Of a DNA stretch of 64,000 nucleotides, positions 12,555 to 24,038 are shown piece by piece. Origin of the DNA: Roseovarius sp. TE539 (GTDB taxonomy: Bacteria; Pseudomonadota; Alphaproteobacteria; Rhodobacterales; Rhodobacteraceae). The notes beneath the pieces are model-generated. The model was given only the letters and a program-made list of their open reading frames with translations. It searched no databases and was not told where the DNA came from. The translations under genes and the position numbers were made by a program. How positions within the stretch are numbered: position 1 is the stretch's first letter; the number at the start of each line of letters is the position of its first letter. The DNA lies in assembly GCF_003298505.1 (NCBI RefSeq), contig NZ_QNGB01000013.1, forward strand, positions 25,305-89,304, written 5' to 3'.

Positions 12555-13322
12555 ATGACACTCGAAATCCGGACCGTTCCGTGCCTGTCCGACAATTACG
12601 CCTTCCTGGCCCACGACCCGGACACCGGCCAGACCGCCGCCGTGGACGTTCCCGAAGCGGCACCGATCCTGCGCGCGCTGGACGAGGAAGACTGGATTCT
12701 GTCGCATGTCCTTCTGACGCATCATCATGCCGACCATGTGCAAGGGCTGGATCAGCTCCTGTCGGAGGCACCCGCCCGCGTCATCGGTGCCGAAGCGGAT
12801 GCACACCGCCTGCCGGCGCTGGATATCGCGGTGCGCGAAGGCGATCCCGTCATGATCGGCAACGAGGTCGGCGAGGTGATTGATGTGTCCGGCCACACCG
12901 TGGGACACATCGCCTTCCACTTTCCCGAAAGCCGGGTGGTGTTTTCCGGCGACAGCCTGATGGCCCTGGGATGCGGCCGTGTCTTCGAGGGCCCGCCGCC
13001 GCAGATGTGGAACAGCCTCAAGAAGCTCGCGGCGCTCCCGGGGGACACGACCGTCTGTTCCGGTCACGAATATACCGGCAAAAATGCGCTTTTCGCGGTC
13101 ACCGTCGATCCGGGCAACGCCGCCCTCACGGCCCGCAAGGCGATGATCGACGCGGCCCGCGAAGAGGGACAGCCCACCGTGCCCTCGACTTTGGCCGAAG
13201 AGCTGGACACCAATCCTTTCCTGCGCGCCGAGGACCCGGCGATTCAGGCGCATCTGGGCATGGAAGGTGCCGACCCGGCCGATGTCTTCGCAGAGATACG
13301 CAGCCGCAAGGACAGCTTCTGA
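12555..13322 (+). CDS. gloB: Hydroxyacylglutathione hydrolase (glyoxalase II)
   Basis: Hydrolyses S-D-lactoylglutathione, the second step of methylglyoxal detoxification. It is a metallo-beta-lactamase fold protein of 255 residues with the binuclear metal motif THHHADH near residue 56, a second metal histidine in DVSGHTVGHIAFH, the bridging Asp in VVFSGDSLMALGCGR, and CSGHEYTGKNALFA. The C-terminal substrate-binding helices end RSRKDSF. The start at 12555 gives the canonical N-terminus LEIRTVPCLSDNYAF. Confidence 0.96.
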   Translation: MTLEIRTVPCLSDNYAFLAHDPDTGQTAAVDVPEAAPILRALDEEDWILSHVLLTHHHADHVQGLDQLLSEAPARVIGAEADAHRLPALDIAVREGDPVMIGNEVGEVIDVSGHTVGHIAFHFPESRVVFSGDSLMALGCGRVFEGPPPQMWNSLKKLAALPGDTTVCSGHEYTGKNALFAVTVDPGNAALTARKAMIDAAREEGQPTVPSTLAEELDTNPFLRAEDPAIQAHLGMEGADPADVFAEIRSRKDSF

Positions 13323-13480
13323 CCCTGCAATCGCGCGACCATAGGGCGCACATCCGAAGAAAAGTTACCGGTGTTTGCCAGAAAACCCTTGAAGCAGCAG
13401 CCATATCGACCAAACTTTAATACATGTAGGCAACGATGGAGGCGTACCCGGCCTCCCGGATCATCAAGGAGCGAAGGAAA

Positions 13481-15814
<2,334 letters not shown>

Positions 15815-15857
15815 CCACTAAACTCCGCGGAGTGAATATCAGGGGTTAGAGAAATGA

Positions 15858-15883
15858 GGGCCGGCGCGTGATGGCGCCGGCCC
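15858..15883. terminator. Perfect GC hairpin after clpA
   Basis: A 10-bp perfect stem (GGGCCGGCGC with GCGCCGGCCC) and 6-base loop lie between the convergent clpA and the OmpA-like gene. It is followed by ATATAT rather than a T-run, so termination efficiency on either strand is uncertain; its position suits a shared terminator. Confidence 0.55.
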
Positions 15884-15957
15884 ATATATCCGGGCAACCA
15901 CGCATCTCGCGCGTCGGCGCCACGACGCATCATCCGAGAGCGGCGCCGCCAACCCGC

Positions 15958-18930
15958 TTATTTTTCGGTAAACTTCAATTCAATACGACGGTTCTGAGCC
16001 CGCGCTGCGGCCGTGTCCGCCGTGTTGATGGGTTGATACTCGCCGAAACCGTTGGCCGACAAGCGTTCCGGCGCGATCCCCAACGCATCGATCATGTACC
16101 GTACCACGGAAAGGGCCCGCGCCTGGCTCAGTTCCCAGTTGTCCTCGAACTCGGCACCCTCTCGAATTTTAACGTTGTCGGTGTGCCCGTCCACCTGGAT
16201 GACCCAGTCGATGCCGGCCGGAATTTCGTCGGTCACGTTCCGCAATATCTGTGCCACCTTGGCGACTTCGCGTTCGCCGTCTGCCGAAAGATCAGCCTCG
16301 CCCGGTGCGAAAAGAACCTCGGACGAGAAAACGAAACGATCGCCCTCGATCCGGATACCTTCCTGTGCGCCCAGGATGTCACGCAGCCGGCCGAAAAATT
16401 CCGACCGGTACTTCTCGAGATCTTCCTTCTGCTCCTCCAGCCGTTTGCGTTTCTCTTCCTCCAGCTTGCTCTTTTCTTCTGCGAGCCGGCGTTTTTCTTC
16501 CGCCAGGCGCTGTTTTTCTTCGGCAAGTTGACGGCGTTTGCGCTCTTCCGCGGCGGCGCGTGCCAGCGCCGCGTTAAGGTCCTGTCCGAGGGTCTGGATC
16601 TGCACTTCAGCCGCGGCATCGCGAATTTTCGCATCGTCAAGCAGCGCGCGCAGTTCCGAAAGCTGGGTGCGCAGAGCGGAAACCTGACGATTGAGCAGTG
16701 CCTGTTCACGCCGCGCGGCCTCGGCCATGTCCTCCTGTTCGGCCAGCTTCTCACGGGCTTCGGCCAGCAAGGCCGCACGTTCCTCTGCCTTGCTCAGCTC
16801 CTCGGCGACCCTTTGCTCGGCCGAAAGCTTGGCAGCGAGGGCCGCGGCAAGCCTCTGACGCACTTCCTCGGCCGATAGCGCGATATCCTCGGAGGCCGCG
16901 CGTGCCTCTGCCAGCGCCCTTTGCGTTTCCTCCAGTTCCGTTTCGGAGGCTTCCAGGCGGGCGCGCAAATCCGCAATCAGGTCTTCCTGCTTGGTCGTCT
17001 CGCTTTCGGCCTGTGTCTTCGCCGCGAGCGCCGCAGCCAGCCGTTGGCGCACCTCCTCGGCCGTCAGGGTCATCTCCTCGGATGCGGCGCGTGCCGCAGC
17101 CAGGTCCTCACGCACGCGGGCAAGCTCGGCCTTGGCTTCGTCCAGCTGCAGGCGCAGGTCGGAAATCACGTCGGCGTTGTCCACAGCCTCGGTCTCCGCG
17201 GCGGTCTTGGCCGCAAGAGCCTCGGCCAGCCGTTCCTCGAGGTCTGAGCGGTCCTGCCGCAAATCCGCCAAGGTTTCCTCGCGCTCCGCGACAGCGTCCG
17301 CCAGCGCGGCCTCGGTTTCTGCCAGGCGGGTGCGCAACGCGGCGATTTCGCTGCTCTTGTCATCCACCTCTGCCAGCGCCCGCGCCAGACGCTCTTCCAG
17401 CCGCGTGCGACGGGATTCGAATTCGGCCTGCATCTCCTTGGTGCTCAGCCGGAATTCGGCCAGCTCCGCCTCCCGCTCGCTCAGGCGGGTACGAAGGTCC
17501 TCCGCCTCGGCGCCGGCTTGCCGGGCTTCGGCCACCGCTTGTGACAACTGCTGCTCCAGTGTCCGGGTTTCTGTGTCAAGGGTCTCGCGGGTCTGCTCCT
17601 GCGCTGCCAAGGCATCCGCGAGGGCCGTTTCCGTATCGGCAAGACGCGCGCGCAGGGCGTCCAGGGCCGCGGCCTTTTCCTCGGCATCGGCCAGAGCACG
17701 CGCAAGACGCTCTTCAAGCCCGGCCACCTGCGCCGCCATCTCGGCCTCGGTTTCGGCACTGGTTGCGCGCAGTTCCTTCAGCTTCGCCTCGGTGTCGCTC
17801 AGGCGCAGGCGCAGCCCTTCCGCGGCCTCGCGCTCCCCGGACGCGGCAGCCAGGGCGCGCGCAAGCTCGGCCTCCAGCGATTCAAGGCGCGTGGTGGCGG
17901 CGCGCATGTCCGCCTCGGCAGTGGTGAGCTGAGCACCCGCTTCGGTCAGGGCCGCCTGCAATTGCGCGATTTCCGCGGCCTGCGCATCAATCCGCGCGTT
18001 CCGGTCCTGCAGCACAGACTGCATTTCATCCCGCGCGACAAGAGCCTGTGCCAATTGCAGGTCCAGATCTTCTGTCGCGGCCTCGGCAGCGGCCAGCATG
18101 GTCAGGGTCTCTTCGGCCTTGCGCCGCTCTTCCTCGAGCGCCAGTGTCATCGCCGTCAGTTCGGCCTCGGCATTCTTCAGCTTTTCCTGAAGGGCCTGCG
18201 CGGCGGCGGCTTCGGCAAGGCGCGCCTTCTCCTCTTCGCTCAGTTGATCCTGAAGATCGGAAATCCGGTCCCCGAGTGCCGCCTGCGCTTCCTGTCCTTG
18301 TGCGTTCTGCCGGCGCAGATCGGCAATCATTGCCTCCAGCGCCTCGCGCTGAGCGGCCGCAAGCCTCGCTGCCTCGCTGCGGGCGTCGATTTCGTCACGC
18401 AATTCCGCAAGGGCAAGCTGGGCCGCCTCCTGCCGGGAAAGAAGATCCTGCTTTTCGTCCTGCAGGTCGCTCTTTTCGTCTTCCAGGGTCGCGATACGGC
18501 CCATCGCTTCGTCACGTTCAGCCAGAAGGCTGGCAACCTGTTCCTCGAAACTGGCGATACGGGATTGCGCATCCTCGAGGGCGGTTTCCTGCGCGGCCCT
18601 TTCGGCCCGAAGAGACGCGATCAGCGCGGTCTGCCTCTGCTCCCGCTCACGAGCATCGCCAAGCGTCGCCGTCAATTCCCCGACGCGCTGCTGGAGGTCT
18701 TCGTTGCGGTCCTGCTCCAGCCCCAGGGCCTGCGACAGCGCCGCCACCTCGGCAGAGAGTTCATCCAGCCGGGTTTCCTGCCCGGTGATCGTCTCGCGCA
18801 GGACGAACTGCACGATCATGAAAATGGACAGGACAAACATGAGGACCAGCAGGAGCCCCGTCATCGCATCCACGAAGCCGGGCCAGATCGACGATTGAAA
18901 CCTCTGGCCGGTGCGCCGGGAGAGAGCCAT
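15958..18930 (-). CDS. MotB/OmpA-like peptidoglycan-binding protein with a very long coiled coil
   Basis: A 990-residue protein. One transmembrane helix near residues 22-44 (PGFVDAMTGLLLVLMFVL) carries an aspartate placed like the proton-carrying Asp of MotB/ExbD. Residues of about 50-850 are a heptad-rich Ala/Glu/Arg coiled coil with internal repeats, notably two consecutive 63-residue units ending AEEVRQR. The C-terminal 130 residues are an OmpA domain (VDGHTDN, NWELSQARA) that binds peptidoglycan. I choose ATG 18930, with GGAGG six bases upstream; a GTG lies one codon earlier. It overlaps the ExbB-like gene by one base, so the pair should form one stator-like complex. Confidence 0.88.
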   Translation of the reverse strand: MALSRRTGQRFQSSIWPGFVDAMTGLLLVLMFVLSIFMIVQFVLRETITGQETRLDELSAEVAALSQALGLEQDRNEDLQQRVGELTATLGDAREREQRQTALIASLRAERAAQETALEDAQSRIASFEEQVASLLAERDEAMGRIATLEDEKSDLQDEKQDLLSRQEAAQLALAELRDEIDARSEAARLAAAQREALEAMIADLRRQNAQGQEAQAALGDRISDLQDQLSEEEKARLAEAAAAQALQEKLKNAEAELTAMTLALEEERRKAEETLTMLAAAEAATEDLDLQLAQALVARDEMQSVLQDRNARIDAQAAEIAQLQAALTEAGAQLTTAEADMRAATTRLESLEAELARALAAASGEREAAEGLRLRLSDTEAKLKELRATSAETEAEMAAQVAGLEERLARALADAEEKAAALDALRARLADTETALADALAAQEQTRETLDTETRTLEQQLSQAVAEARQAGAEAEDLRTRLSEREAELAEFRLSTKEMQAEFESRRTRLEERLARALAEVDDKSSEIAALRTRLAETEAALADAVAEREETLADLRQDRSDLEERLAEALAAKTAAETEAVDNADVISDLRLQLDEAKAELARVREDLAAARAASEEMTLTAEEVRQRLAAALAAKTQAESETTKQEDLIADLRARLEASETELEETQRALAEARAASEDIALSAEEVRQRLAAALAAKLSAEQRVAEELSKAEERAALLAEAREKLAEQEDMAEAARREQALLNRQVSALRTQLSELRALLDDAKIRDAAAEVQIQTLGQDLNAALARAAAEERKRRQLAEEKQRLAEEKRRLAEEKSKLEEEKRKRLEEQKEDLEKYRSEFFGRLRDILGAQEGIRIEGDRFVFSSEVLFAPGEADLSADGEREVAKVAQILRNVTDEIPAGIDWVIQVDGHTDNVKIREGAEFEDNWELSQARALSVVRYMIDALGIAPERLSANGFGEYQPINTADTAAARAQNRRIELKFTEK

Positions 18931-20153
18931 CACTCACCTCCAGGATCCTTCGGGGAGACGACGGGCTGCGTCTTGCCCCGACCCCGCGAAGGCCCGCGTG
19001 GCTGCGACAGCGCCCGCGACAGCGCCGCCAGATCCGTGCGCAGTTCCGTCATTGTTTCCTGCCGGCCCGCGCTGATCTCCTCGAGAATACGGAGCATCTG
19101 CACATCTATCGAGCGCAGGCGCATCCGGCTTTCGGCATCAAGACCCTCGCCACCCTCGGATGCACGGGCATCCATCCGTTCGATCAATTGCTCCTGACCT
19201 TCGGCGACCCGCAGAAGTGTCGCGTTGAGGGGGTTGGAATCGCTCATCCTGTGAGTCAGACGTTCGACCGAATCCGCCAGCACTCCAAGCTTCTCGTCGA
19301 CCATGGCGCGGCTCACATCAGATTGCGTCATCATCTGCTGAAGCGATTCCATCTGCTCGCTCATCTGGTCGATGACACTGCCCACGAGGTTCTGTTCAAG
19401 CCCCCCCTCTCCATCGCCCGAAGAGAAGCCGACCCGGGTGATCGTCGACATCCACTCTTCCAGCTCACGGTAGAAGCGGTTCTGTCCGTGTCCCGCGAAC
19501 AGTTCGAGAAGACCGACGACCAGCGATCCCGCCAGCCCGAGAAGCGACGAGGCAAAGGCCACACCCATGCCGCCAAGCTGTGTTTCCAGTCCCGTCATCA
19601 GGCGGTTGAAGACATCCACACCGCCCTCGCCTTCCTGTGGCGCAAGGCTGCGGATCGTATCGACAACCGCCGGAACGGTGGTCGCCAGCCCGTAGAACGT
19701 GCCAAGCAGACCCAGAAAGATGAGCAGGTTGACGATGTAGCGCGTGATCTCGCGCGCCTCGTCGATGCGCTGCGCCACGGAATCGAGGATCGACCGGGCC
19801 GAGGTCGAGGCGATCTGCATGCGCTTGCCGCGCGCCCGCAACAAGGTGGCCAGAGGCGCCAGCAGCCGCGGTGCCTTGGTCATCTCGTGACCCGGATAAT
19901 CGGCAACGAAGCCCTCGATCCAGCGCACCGAGCCGATCAACTGGAAGACCTGCCAGAAACAGGCCAGCACACCGATGACGAAGACAAAAAAGATGAACCC
20001 GTTGAGGTACGGGTTCGCCTCGAACACGGGCAACACCCGCGGCAGGGCCACGAAGGCACCAAACCCGGTCAGTGCCAGAACGATCAGCATCAGCATGATC
20101 TGGCGCACGGGGTGGGTGAATTGCGGCTCGACCTCGCGGCCCGGCTGGTCCAT
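18930..20153 (-). CDS. ExbB/TolQ/MotA-like proton-channel protein
   Basis: A 407-residue inner-membrane protein. Two N-terminal transmembrane helices lie around residues 18-40 and 50-75, then a cytoplasmic region, then two more helices (IVNLLIFLGLLGTFYGLATTV and GVAFASSLLGLAGSLVVGLLE), matching the TolQ/MotA proton-channel core. The C-terminal 150 residues are a soluble helical tail (MSEQMESLQQMM). ATG 20153 has GGGAG upstream. Its stop overlaps the start of the MotB/OmpA-like gene. The architecture resembles a flagellar or Tol stator; nothing nearby indicates flagella or TonB. Confidence 0.86.
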   Translation of the reverse strand: MDQPGREVEPQFTHPVRQIMLMLIVLALTGFGAFVALPRVLPVFEANPYLNGFIFFVFVIGVLACFWQVFQLIGSVRWIEGFVADYPGHEMTKAPRLLAPLATLLRARGKRMQIASTSARSILDSVAQRIDEAREITRYIVNLLIFLGLLGTFYGLATTVPAVVDTIRSLAPQEGEGGVDVFNRLMTGLETQLGGMGVAFASSLLGLAGSLVVGLLELFAGHGQNRFYRELEEWMSTITRVGFSSGDGEGGLEQNLVGSVIDQMSEQMESLQQMMTQSDVSRAMVDEKLGVLADSVERLTHRMSDSNPLNATLLRVAEGQEQLIERMDARASEGGEGLDAESRMRLRSIDVQMLRILEEISAGRQETMTELRTDLAALSRALSQPRGPSRGRGKTQPVVSPKDPGGE

Positions 20154-20218
20154 ATGGACGCTCCCGACACTAATTTGTTGGCGCAACTCTACGCGTTGCG
20201 GCTAGTCAAGCCAAGGAT

Positions 20219-20749
20219 TTATCCGCTCAGCGCCCTCACGCGGCGGGACAGCCACTCCAGATCGGGATCGTCGATACCCAACTCCCTGAGATGTGCAAAA
20301 GTATTGTGCAAGTATTCAGAGTTCGGGCCGCGCCCTCCATGTGCCGCAGCAATGATCCTGGCCTGTTCTTCCAGCTCCAGCGTGCCACAGTATTGAACGT
20401 GCCGAGGGTCGATCACGTACGTCACCGCCTCCACTGACCTGCCATCGGCAAGGCGGATCGGAAGCCGTTTTTCCAGATACGCCGCCGAGACCAGTTCGCG
20501 TTCCCGCAGGTATTCGATAACCTCGTTCCGCTTGCACGGGGACACCGACATCCCGACACCGTGGCACTGTGCCCCCTCGACCGCATCCAGCGCAAGAACC
20601 AGGCCGGGATTTTCGACAGTCCCGCGATGATGGATGCTGCGCATGCAGAAACTGCGTGCGTAACCCGGCAACGTCGCGACAAGCTGTTCCTCGACCTCGA
20701 AACCGGGGTTCCAAACCAGCGATCCATACCCGAACACCCACATGCTCAT
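20219..20749 (-). CDS. ChaC-like gamma-glutamylcyclotransferase
   Basis: A 176-residue protein with the N-terminal VFGYGSLVWNPGFEVEE that starts all ChaC proteins and forms the glycine-rich substrate loop. It also has GVGMSVSPCKRNEVIEYLRERE and the C-terminal NSEYLHNTFAHLRELGI. Family members cleave glutathione to 5-oxoproline and Cys-Gly. ATG 20749 has GGAAGGA at good spacing; a longer frame upstream overlaps the divergent DUF2125 gene and is rejected. The catalytic glutamate region (SAAYLEKRL) is retained. Confidence 0.9.
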   Translation of the reverse strand: MSMWVFGYGSLVWNPGFEVEEQLVATLPGYARSFCMRSIHHRGTVENPGLVLALDAVEGAQCHGVGMSVSPCKRNEVIEYLRERELVSAAYLEKRLPIRLADGRSVEAVTYVIDPRHVQYCGTLELEEQARIIAAAHGGRGPNSEYLHNTFAHLRELGIDDPDLEWLSRRVRALSG

Positions 20750-20815
20750 AAATGCTGTTCCTTCCCGTTTGCGGCCTGTAAACACCATCGGGACGCGGCA
20801 GGAAAGGGGCGTTTC

Positions 20816-21820
20816 ATGCGATTGCTGCTTACAGGCATCCTTCTGGCGGCCGCCGCCTGGTCGGGGTATTGGTTCTGGGGGGCGGCCACCACCCGGGGCG
20901 CGATGGAGGACTGGTTTCAAGCCCGCCGCGGCGACGGCTGGGTTGCCGCATATGACAATCTGGCAGTGCGCGGTTTTCCCAATCGTTTTGACATCAGCTT
21001 CAGCAACCTGTCCCTCGCGGACCCCGACACGGGCCTGGCCTGGGACGCGCCTTTCTTTCAGGTCCTGGCACTCAGTTACCGGCCCAACCACGTGATCGCG
21101 GTATGGCCGGACAACCAGAAGCTTGCCACCCCCTTCCGCAAATACGGCATCCAGAACGACGACATGCGCGCCAGCTTCGTCTTTCGCCCCGGTGTCCGGC
21201 TTGAGGTCGAGCGCGGCACGCTGACCACCAACAACCTGCGCATCAATCCCGGCAGCAAATACGAAGAAAGCGTGATTTCGGACCTGACCCTCGCGGCGGA
21301 ACACGCACCGGCGGATGCATCCGCCACCTACCGCCTGGGTCTTTCGGCGGACGGATTCGCCCCACCGCAGGACCTGCGCGACAGGATTGCCGTGCGGGAC
21401 CTGCCGGAAACGCTGAATGCTCTCTCCGCCGATCTGACGGTGCGCTTCGACAAACCATGGGATCGACGCGCGATCGAGGAGGCACGACCCCAGCCGCGCC
21501 ACTTATTCCTGCGCCTGGCAGAGGCCCGTTGGGGGCATCTGGAGCTTCAGGCGGCCGGTGAGCTCGATGTCGGAAGCGACGGCATTCCGGAAGGCACGAT
21601 CACGATCAAAGCCCGCAATTGGCCGGAAATCATGAAACTTGCCAGGTCGTCACGGGCGCTGCCCGAAGCCATGCTTGGGCCGCTGGAACGCGGGCTTTCG
21701 TTGTTGTCGCGGATGTCGGGAAATCCGCGCACTCTGGATATTCCGCTGCGATTCTCCGGTGGTGACGTGAGCATCGGCCCGATTCCCGTCATGGCGGCGC
21801 CGGTATTGCGCATCAGATAG
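20816..21820 (+). CDS. DUF2125-type exported protein
   Basis: A 334-residue protein with an N-terminal membrane anchor or signal (LLLTGILLAAAAWSGYWFW) and then a soluble beta-rich region: RRGDGWVAAYDNLAVRGFPNRFD is the hallmark start of DUF2125. It is probably periplasmic. The function is unknown; the family is seen next to tyrA and ChaC genes in Rhodobacteraceae. ATG 20816 is preceded by GGAAAGGGGC. It is divergent from the ChaC-like gene, with 66 bases between starts. Confidence 0.85.
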   Translation: MRLLLTGILLAAAAWSGYWFWGAATTRGAMEDWFQARRGDGWVAAYDNLAVRGFPNRFDISFSNLSLADPDTGLAWDAPFFQVLALSYRPNHVIAVWPDNQKLATPFRKYGIQNDDMRASFVFRPGVRLEVERGTLTTNNLRINPGSKYEESVISDLTLAAEHAPADASATYRLGLSADGFAPPQDLRDRIAVRDLPETLNALSADLTVRFDKPWDRRAIEEARPQPRHLFLRLAEARWGHLELQAAGELDVGSDGIPEGTITIKARNWPEIMKLARSSRALPEAMLGPLERGLSLLSRMSGNPRTLDIPLRFSGGDVSIGPIPVMAAPVLRIR

Positions 21821-21877
21821 TCACAGGTGATGGTTTCAGTATTGCCGGTCGGGTGCTCGCGCGGTTATCACGAACAT

Positions 21878-22234
21878 ATGAACGGTTGGCTGACACGCGC
21901 ATTCGTCACGGTTCTCGTGACCCTTGCCATTCTGGCGCCTCAGGGCGCGGGGCTTGCGGCGCTGTCGGGTCTGGCCGACGGTCGGGTGATGGTGATCTGC
22001 ACGGGTGACGGGTTGCGCACCATCCGGATCGGCGCCGACGGAGAGCCTGCGGATATCTCCGACGAGTCCGAATACTGCGCCATGACACAGGCGGTGGACA
22101 CCGCGAACGCGGTGGTGCCGCCATCCGCCCACACACGGCTCCCCGCAAGGTTCCGACCGGTCCGGCCGCGCATGGCCCGGCCCTTGCAGCAGTCCTACCC
22201 ACCCTCGTTTCCCCGTGCTCCGCCCGCCGTTTGA
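21878..22234 (+). CDS. Small exported protein, DUF2946-like, of a copper locus
   Basis: A 118-residue protein with a signal peptide or N-terminal membrane helix (AFVTVLVTLAILAPQGAGLAAL) and a short mature part with MVICTGDGLRTIRIGADG, which resembles the core of DUF2946 proteins often found beside copper genes. The C-terminal third is Pro/Arg-rich and low-complexity. No good ribosome site precedes ATG 21878; an in-frame GTG at 21827 is an alternative. It lies 81 bases before the copper chaperone gene. The assignment is tentative. Confidence 0.55.
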   Translation: MNGWLTRAFVTVLVTLAILAPQGAGLAALSGLADGRVMVICTGDGLRTIRIGADGEPADISDESEYCAMTQAVDTANAVVPPSAHTRLPARFRPVRPRMARPLQQSYPPSFPRAPPAV

Positions 22235-22315
22235 AGACATTAACGATGACCCCTTCCAGTTCTCCGCCGGACCTGTCCGGAGGGAACTACACGACTTCAA
22301 ACCGGAGAGACACAA

Positions 22316-22792
22316 ATGAAGACTGTTATTGCAACCGCCCTCGCACTCGCGGTGCCGGGTCTTGCCGCGGCGCATGACTACATCCTCGGCGACCTCGAGA
22401 TCATCCACCCGCGGATATTCGAAACCGCCGCGACAGCCAAGGCCGGCGGCGGCTACGTGACCATTGCGAATGAAGGCGGGACGGCCGACGCGCTGATCGG
22501 TGTCGATGCTGACTTCCCCAAGGTCATGCTTCACCGATCAACCGAGGAAGACGGCGTGATGCGCATGCGGCATGTTGACGAGATCTCGCTGCCTGCGGGA
22601 GAGATCGTGGAGCTGGCGCCGGGTGGTTACCACGTGATGTTCATGGGGCTTTCCGAACCTCTGGAAGCAGGTGACGAGGTGCCGGCGACGCTCAGGTTTG
22701 AGAAAGCGGGCGACCTGGAGATCATGTTCAAGGTGATCGAACGCACCGGCCATATGGATCACGACAGCATGCAGGGCTCCGGCAGCGAGTAA
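22316..22792 (+). CDS. PCu(A)C-type periplasmic copper chaperone
   Basis: A 158-residue exported protein: signal peptide TVIATALALAVPGLAAAH, then the cupredoxin-like PCu(A)C domain. The Cu(I)-binding His/Met set is visible as LHRSTEEDGVMRMRHV and GYHVMFMGL, matching the H-Mn-M-H-x-M pattern of the family. The C-terminal GHMDHDSMQ adds possible metal ligands. Homologues deliver copper to the CuA/CuB sites of cytochrome oxidase. ATG 22316 has GGAGAG upstream. It lies between the DUF2946-like gene and the outer-membrane transporter-like gene. Confidence 0.9.
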   Translation: MKTVIATALALAVPGLAAAHDYILGDLEIIHPRIFETAATAKAGGGYVTIANEGGTADALIGVDADFPKVMLHRSTEEDGVMRMRHVDEISLPAGEIVELAPGGYHVMFMGLSEPLEAGDEVPATLRFEKAGDLEIMFKVIERTGHMDHDSMQGSGSE

Positions 22793-22873
22793 CCTGCCGC
22801 TGCCCCGACCTTTCTGAGTTCACAACCAGCCCTGAACGTGTGCCAAGGCACACGAACGGGTGAGGATTATCAA

Positions 22874-23974
22874 ATGAAATACAAACTCGTTGCGGCCCTG
22901 GCCGCTTGCCTTGCGCCCTGCGCATCCATCGCCATTGCCGATGCCGGTCATGGCGGAAACACCGCGGCAAACCAGCCCTTGCGCGCCGATGGTCACGCAC
23001 CAATCGGAGTGATGGGCGATCATCGCCATTCCACAGGGGAAGTCATGCTTTCCTACAGGTTCATGCGCATGGACATGGCCGGCAACCAGATCGGCACCAC
23101 CGGCATATCCCCGACCGCAATCGCGACCAGCCTGCCCAACCGTTTTGCCGGCATGCCCGGCCAGCCGCCGACATTGCGGATCGTGCCCACCGAGATGGAG
23201 ATGGACATGCACATGTTCGGCGCGATGTATGCCCCCAATGACCGTATGACGCTGATGGCGATGGTGCCGATCCTGCGAAAATCCATGAACCACCTGACCT
23301 TCTCGGGTGCGGCCGGCCCCACGGTCCTGGGAGGATTCAATGTCAAGACAGAGGGCCTGGGCGATATCAAGGCCTCGGCGCTTGTCGGGTTGTGGACAGG
23401 CGGCAACAGCGCGCTTCACGCCAATCTCGGCCTGAGCCTGCCAACAGGTTCAATCACCGAGACACACCGGATCCTGACGCCGATGGGCATGCGCCCCACG
23501 GTGCGGGTGCCTTATGCAATGCAGTTGGGTTCGGGCACGTTCGACCTGCTGCCCGGCATCACTTATACAGGCAGGACCGGCGACACGGGGTATGGCGCGC
23601 AACTGTCAGGTGTGATCCGTCTTGGCGACAATGACGAAGGGTATTCCCTGGGCGACGAAATCCGGGCCAGTATCTGGGCGAGCCATCAACCTGTGCCGGC
23701 AATCTCCTTTTCCGGACGTGTCGAGGCAAAATCGGTGGGCCGCATTGACGGTCGGGACATGTCGATCATGGGCCCGGTCCAGACAGCCGATCCACGCAAC
23801 TACGGCGGCGAGACCGTGTCGCTTCACGCCGGGGTGAATTTCGTCGTGCAGAAGGGCGCCATGCGCGGCCACAGGTTCGCGATAGAAGCCGGGGTGCCGG
23901 TCTATCAGGACCTCAACGGCGTGCAGATGGAAACCGACTGGACCCTCACTGCCGGCTGGCAATACGCCTTCTGA
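22874..23974 (+). CDS. Met/His-rich outer-membrane beta-barrel (transporter-like) protein
   Basis: A 366-residue protein with a signal peptide (LVAALAACLAPCASIAIADA) and a body of alternating strands ending WTLTAGWQYAF, the C-terminal aromatic typical of outer-membrane barrels. It is strikingly rich in Met and His near its N-terminus (MGDHRHSTGEVMLSYRFMRM, EMEMDMHMFGAMY). It resembles the COG4313/phenol-degradation transporter-like group often encoded with copper chaperones. Given the upstream copper chaperone, copper export or sensing at the outer membrane is an inference. ATG 22874 follows TGAGGAT. Confidence 0.72.
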   Translation: MKYKLVAALAACLAPCASIAIADAGHGGNTAANQPLRADGHAPIGVMGDHRHSTGEVMLSYRFMRMDMAGNQIGTTGISPTAIATSLPNRFAGMPGQPPTLRIVPTEMEMDMHMFGAMYAPNDRMTLMAMVPILRKSMNHLTFSGAAGPTVLGGFNVKTEGLGDIKASALVGLWTGGNSALHANLGLSLPTGSITETHRILTPMGMRPTVRVPYAMQLGSGTFDLLPGITYTGRTGDTGYGAQLSGVIRLGDNDEGYSLGDEIRASIWASHQPVPAISFSGRVEAKSVGRIDGRDMSIMGPVQTADPRNYGGETVSLHAGVNFVVQKGAMRGHRFAIEAGVPVYQDLNGVQMETDWTLTAGWQYAF

Positions 23975-24038
23975 TCCGAGGGCTCAGGTCCGTCCGGCCG
24001 GGTGTGCTTGCGGGCCACCACCGGGACCGGCACGAGGA

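Noticed and set aside
16698..17932. Long Pro/Arg-rich and Ser/Ala-rich plus-strand frames opposite the coiled-coil gene
   Set aside because: They mirror the repetitive Ala/Glu/Arg codons of the minus-strand coiled coil and have no independent support.
15958..20153. Reading the ExbB/MotB-like pair as a Zorya anti-phage system
   Set aside because: No ZorC/D/E-type nuclease or helicase genes are adjacent, the pair lies among housekeeping genes, and the long tail is on the MotB-like partner.
20561..20815. N-terminal extension of the DUF2125 protein by 85 codons
   Set aside because: The extension overlaps the ChaC-like gene and lacks a ribosome site; the ATG at 20816 gives a normal membrane anchor.
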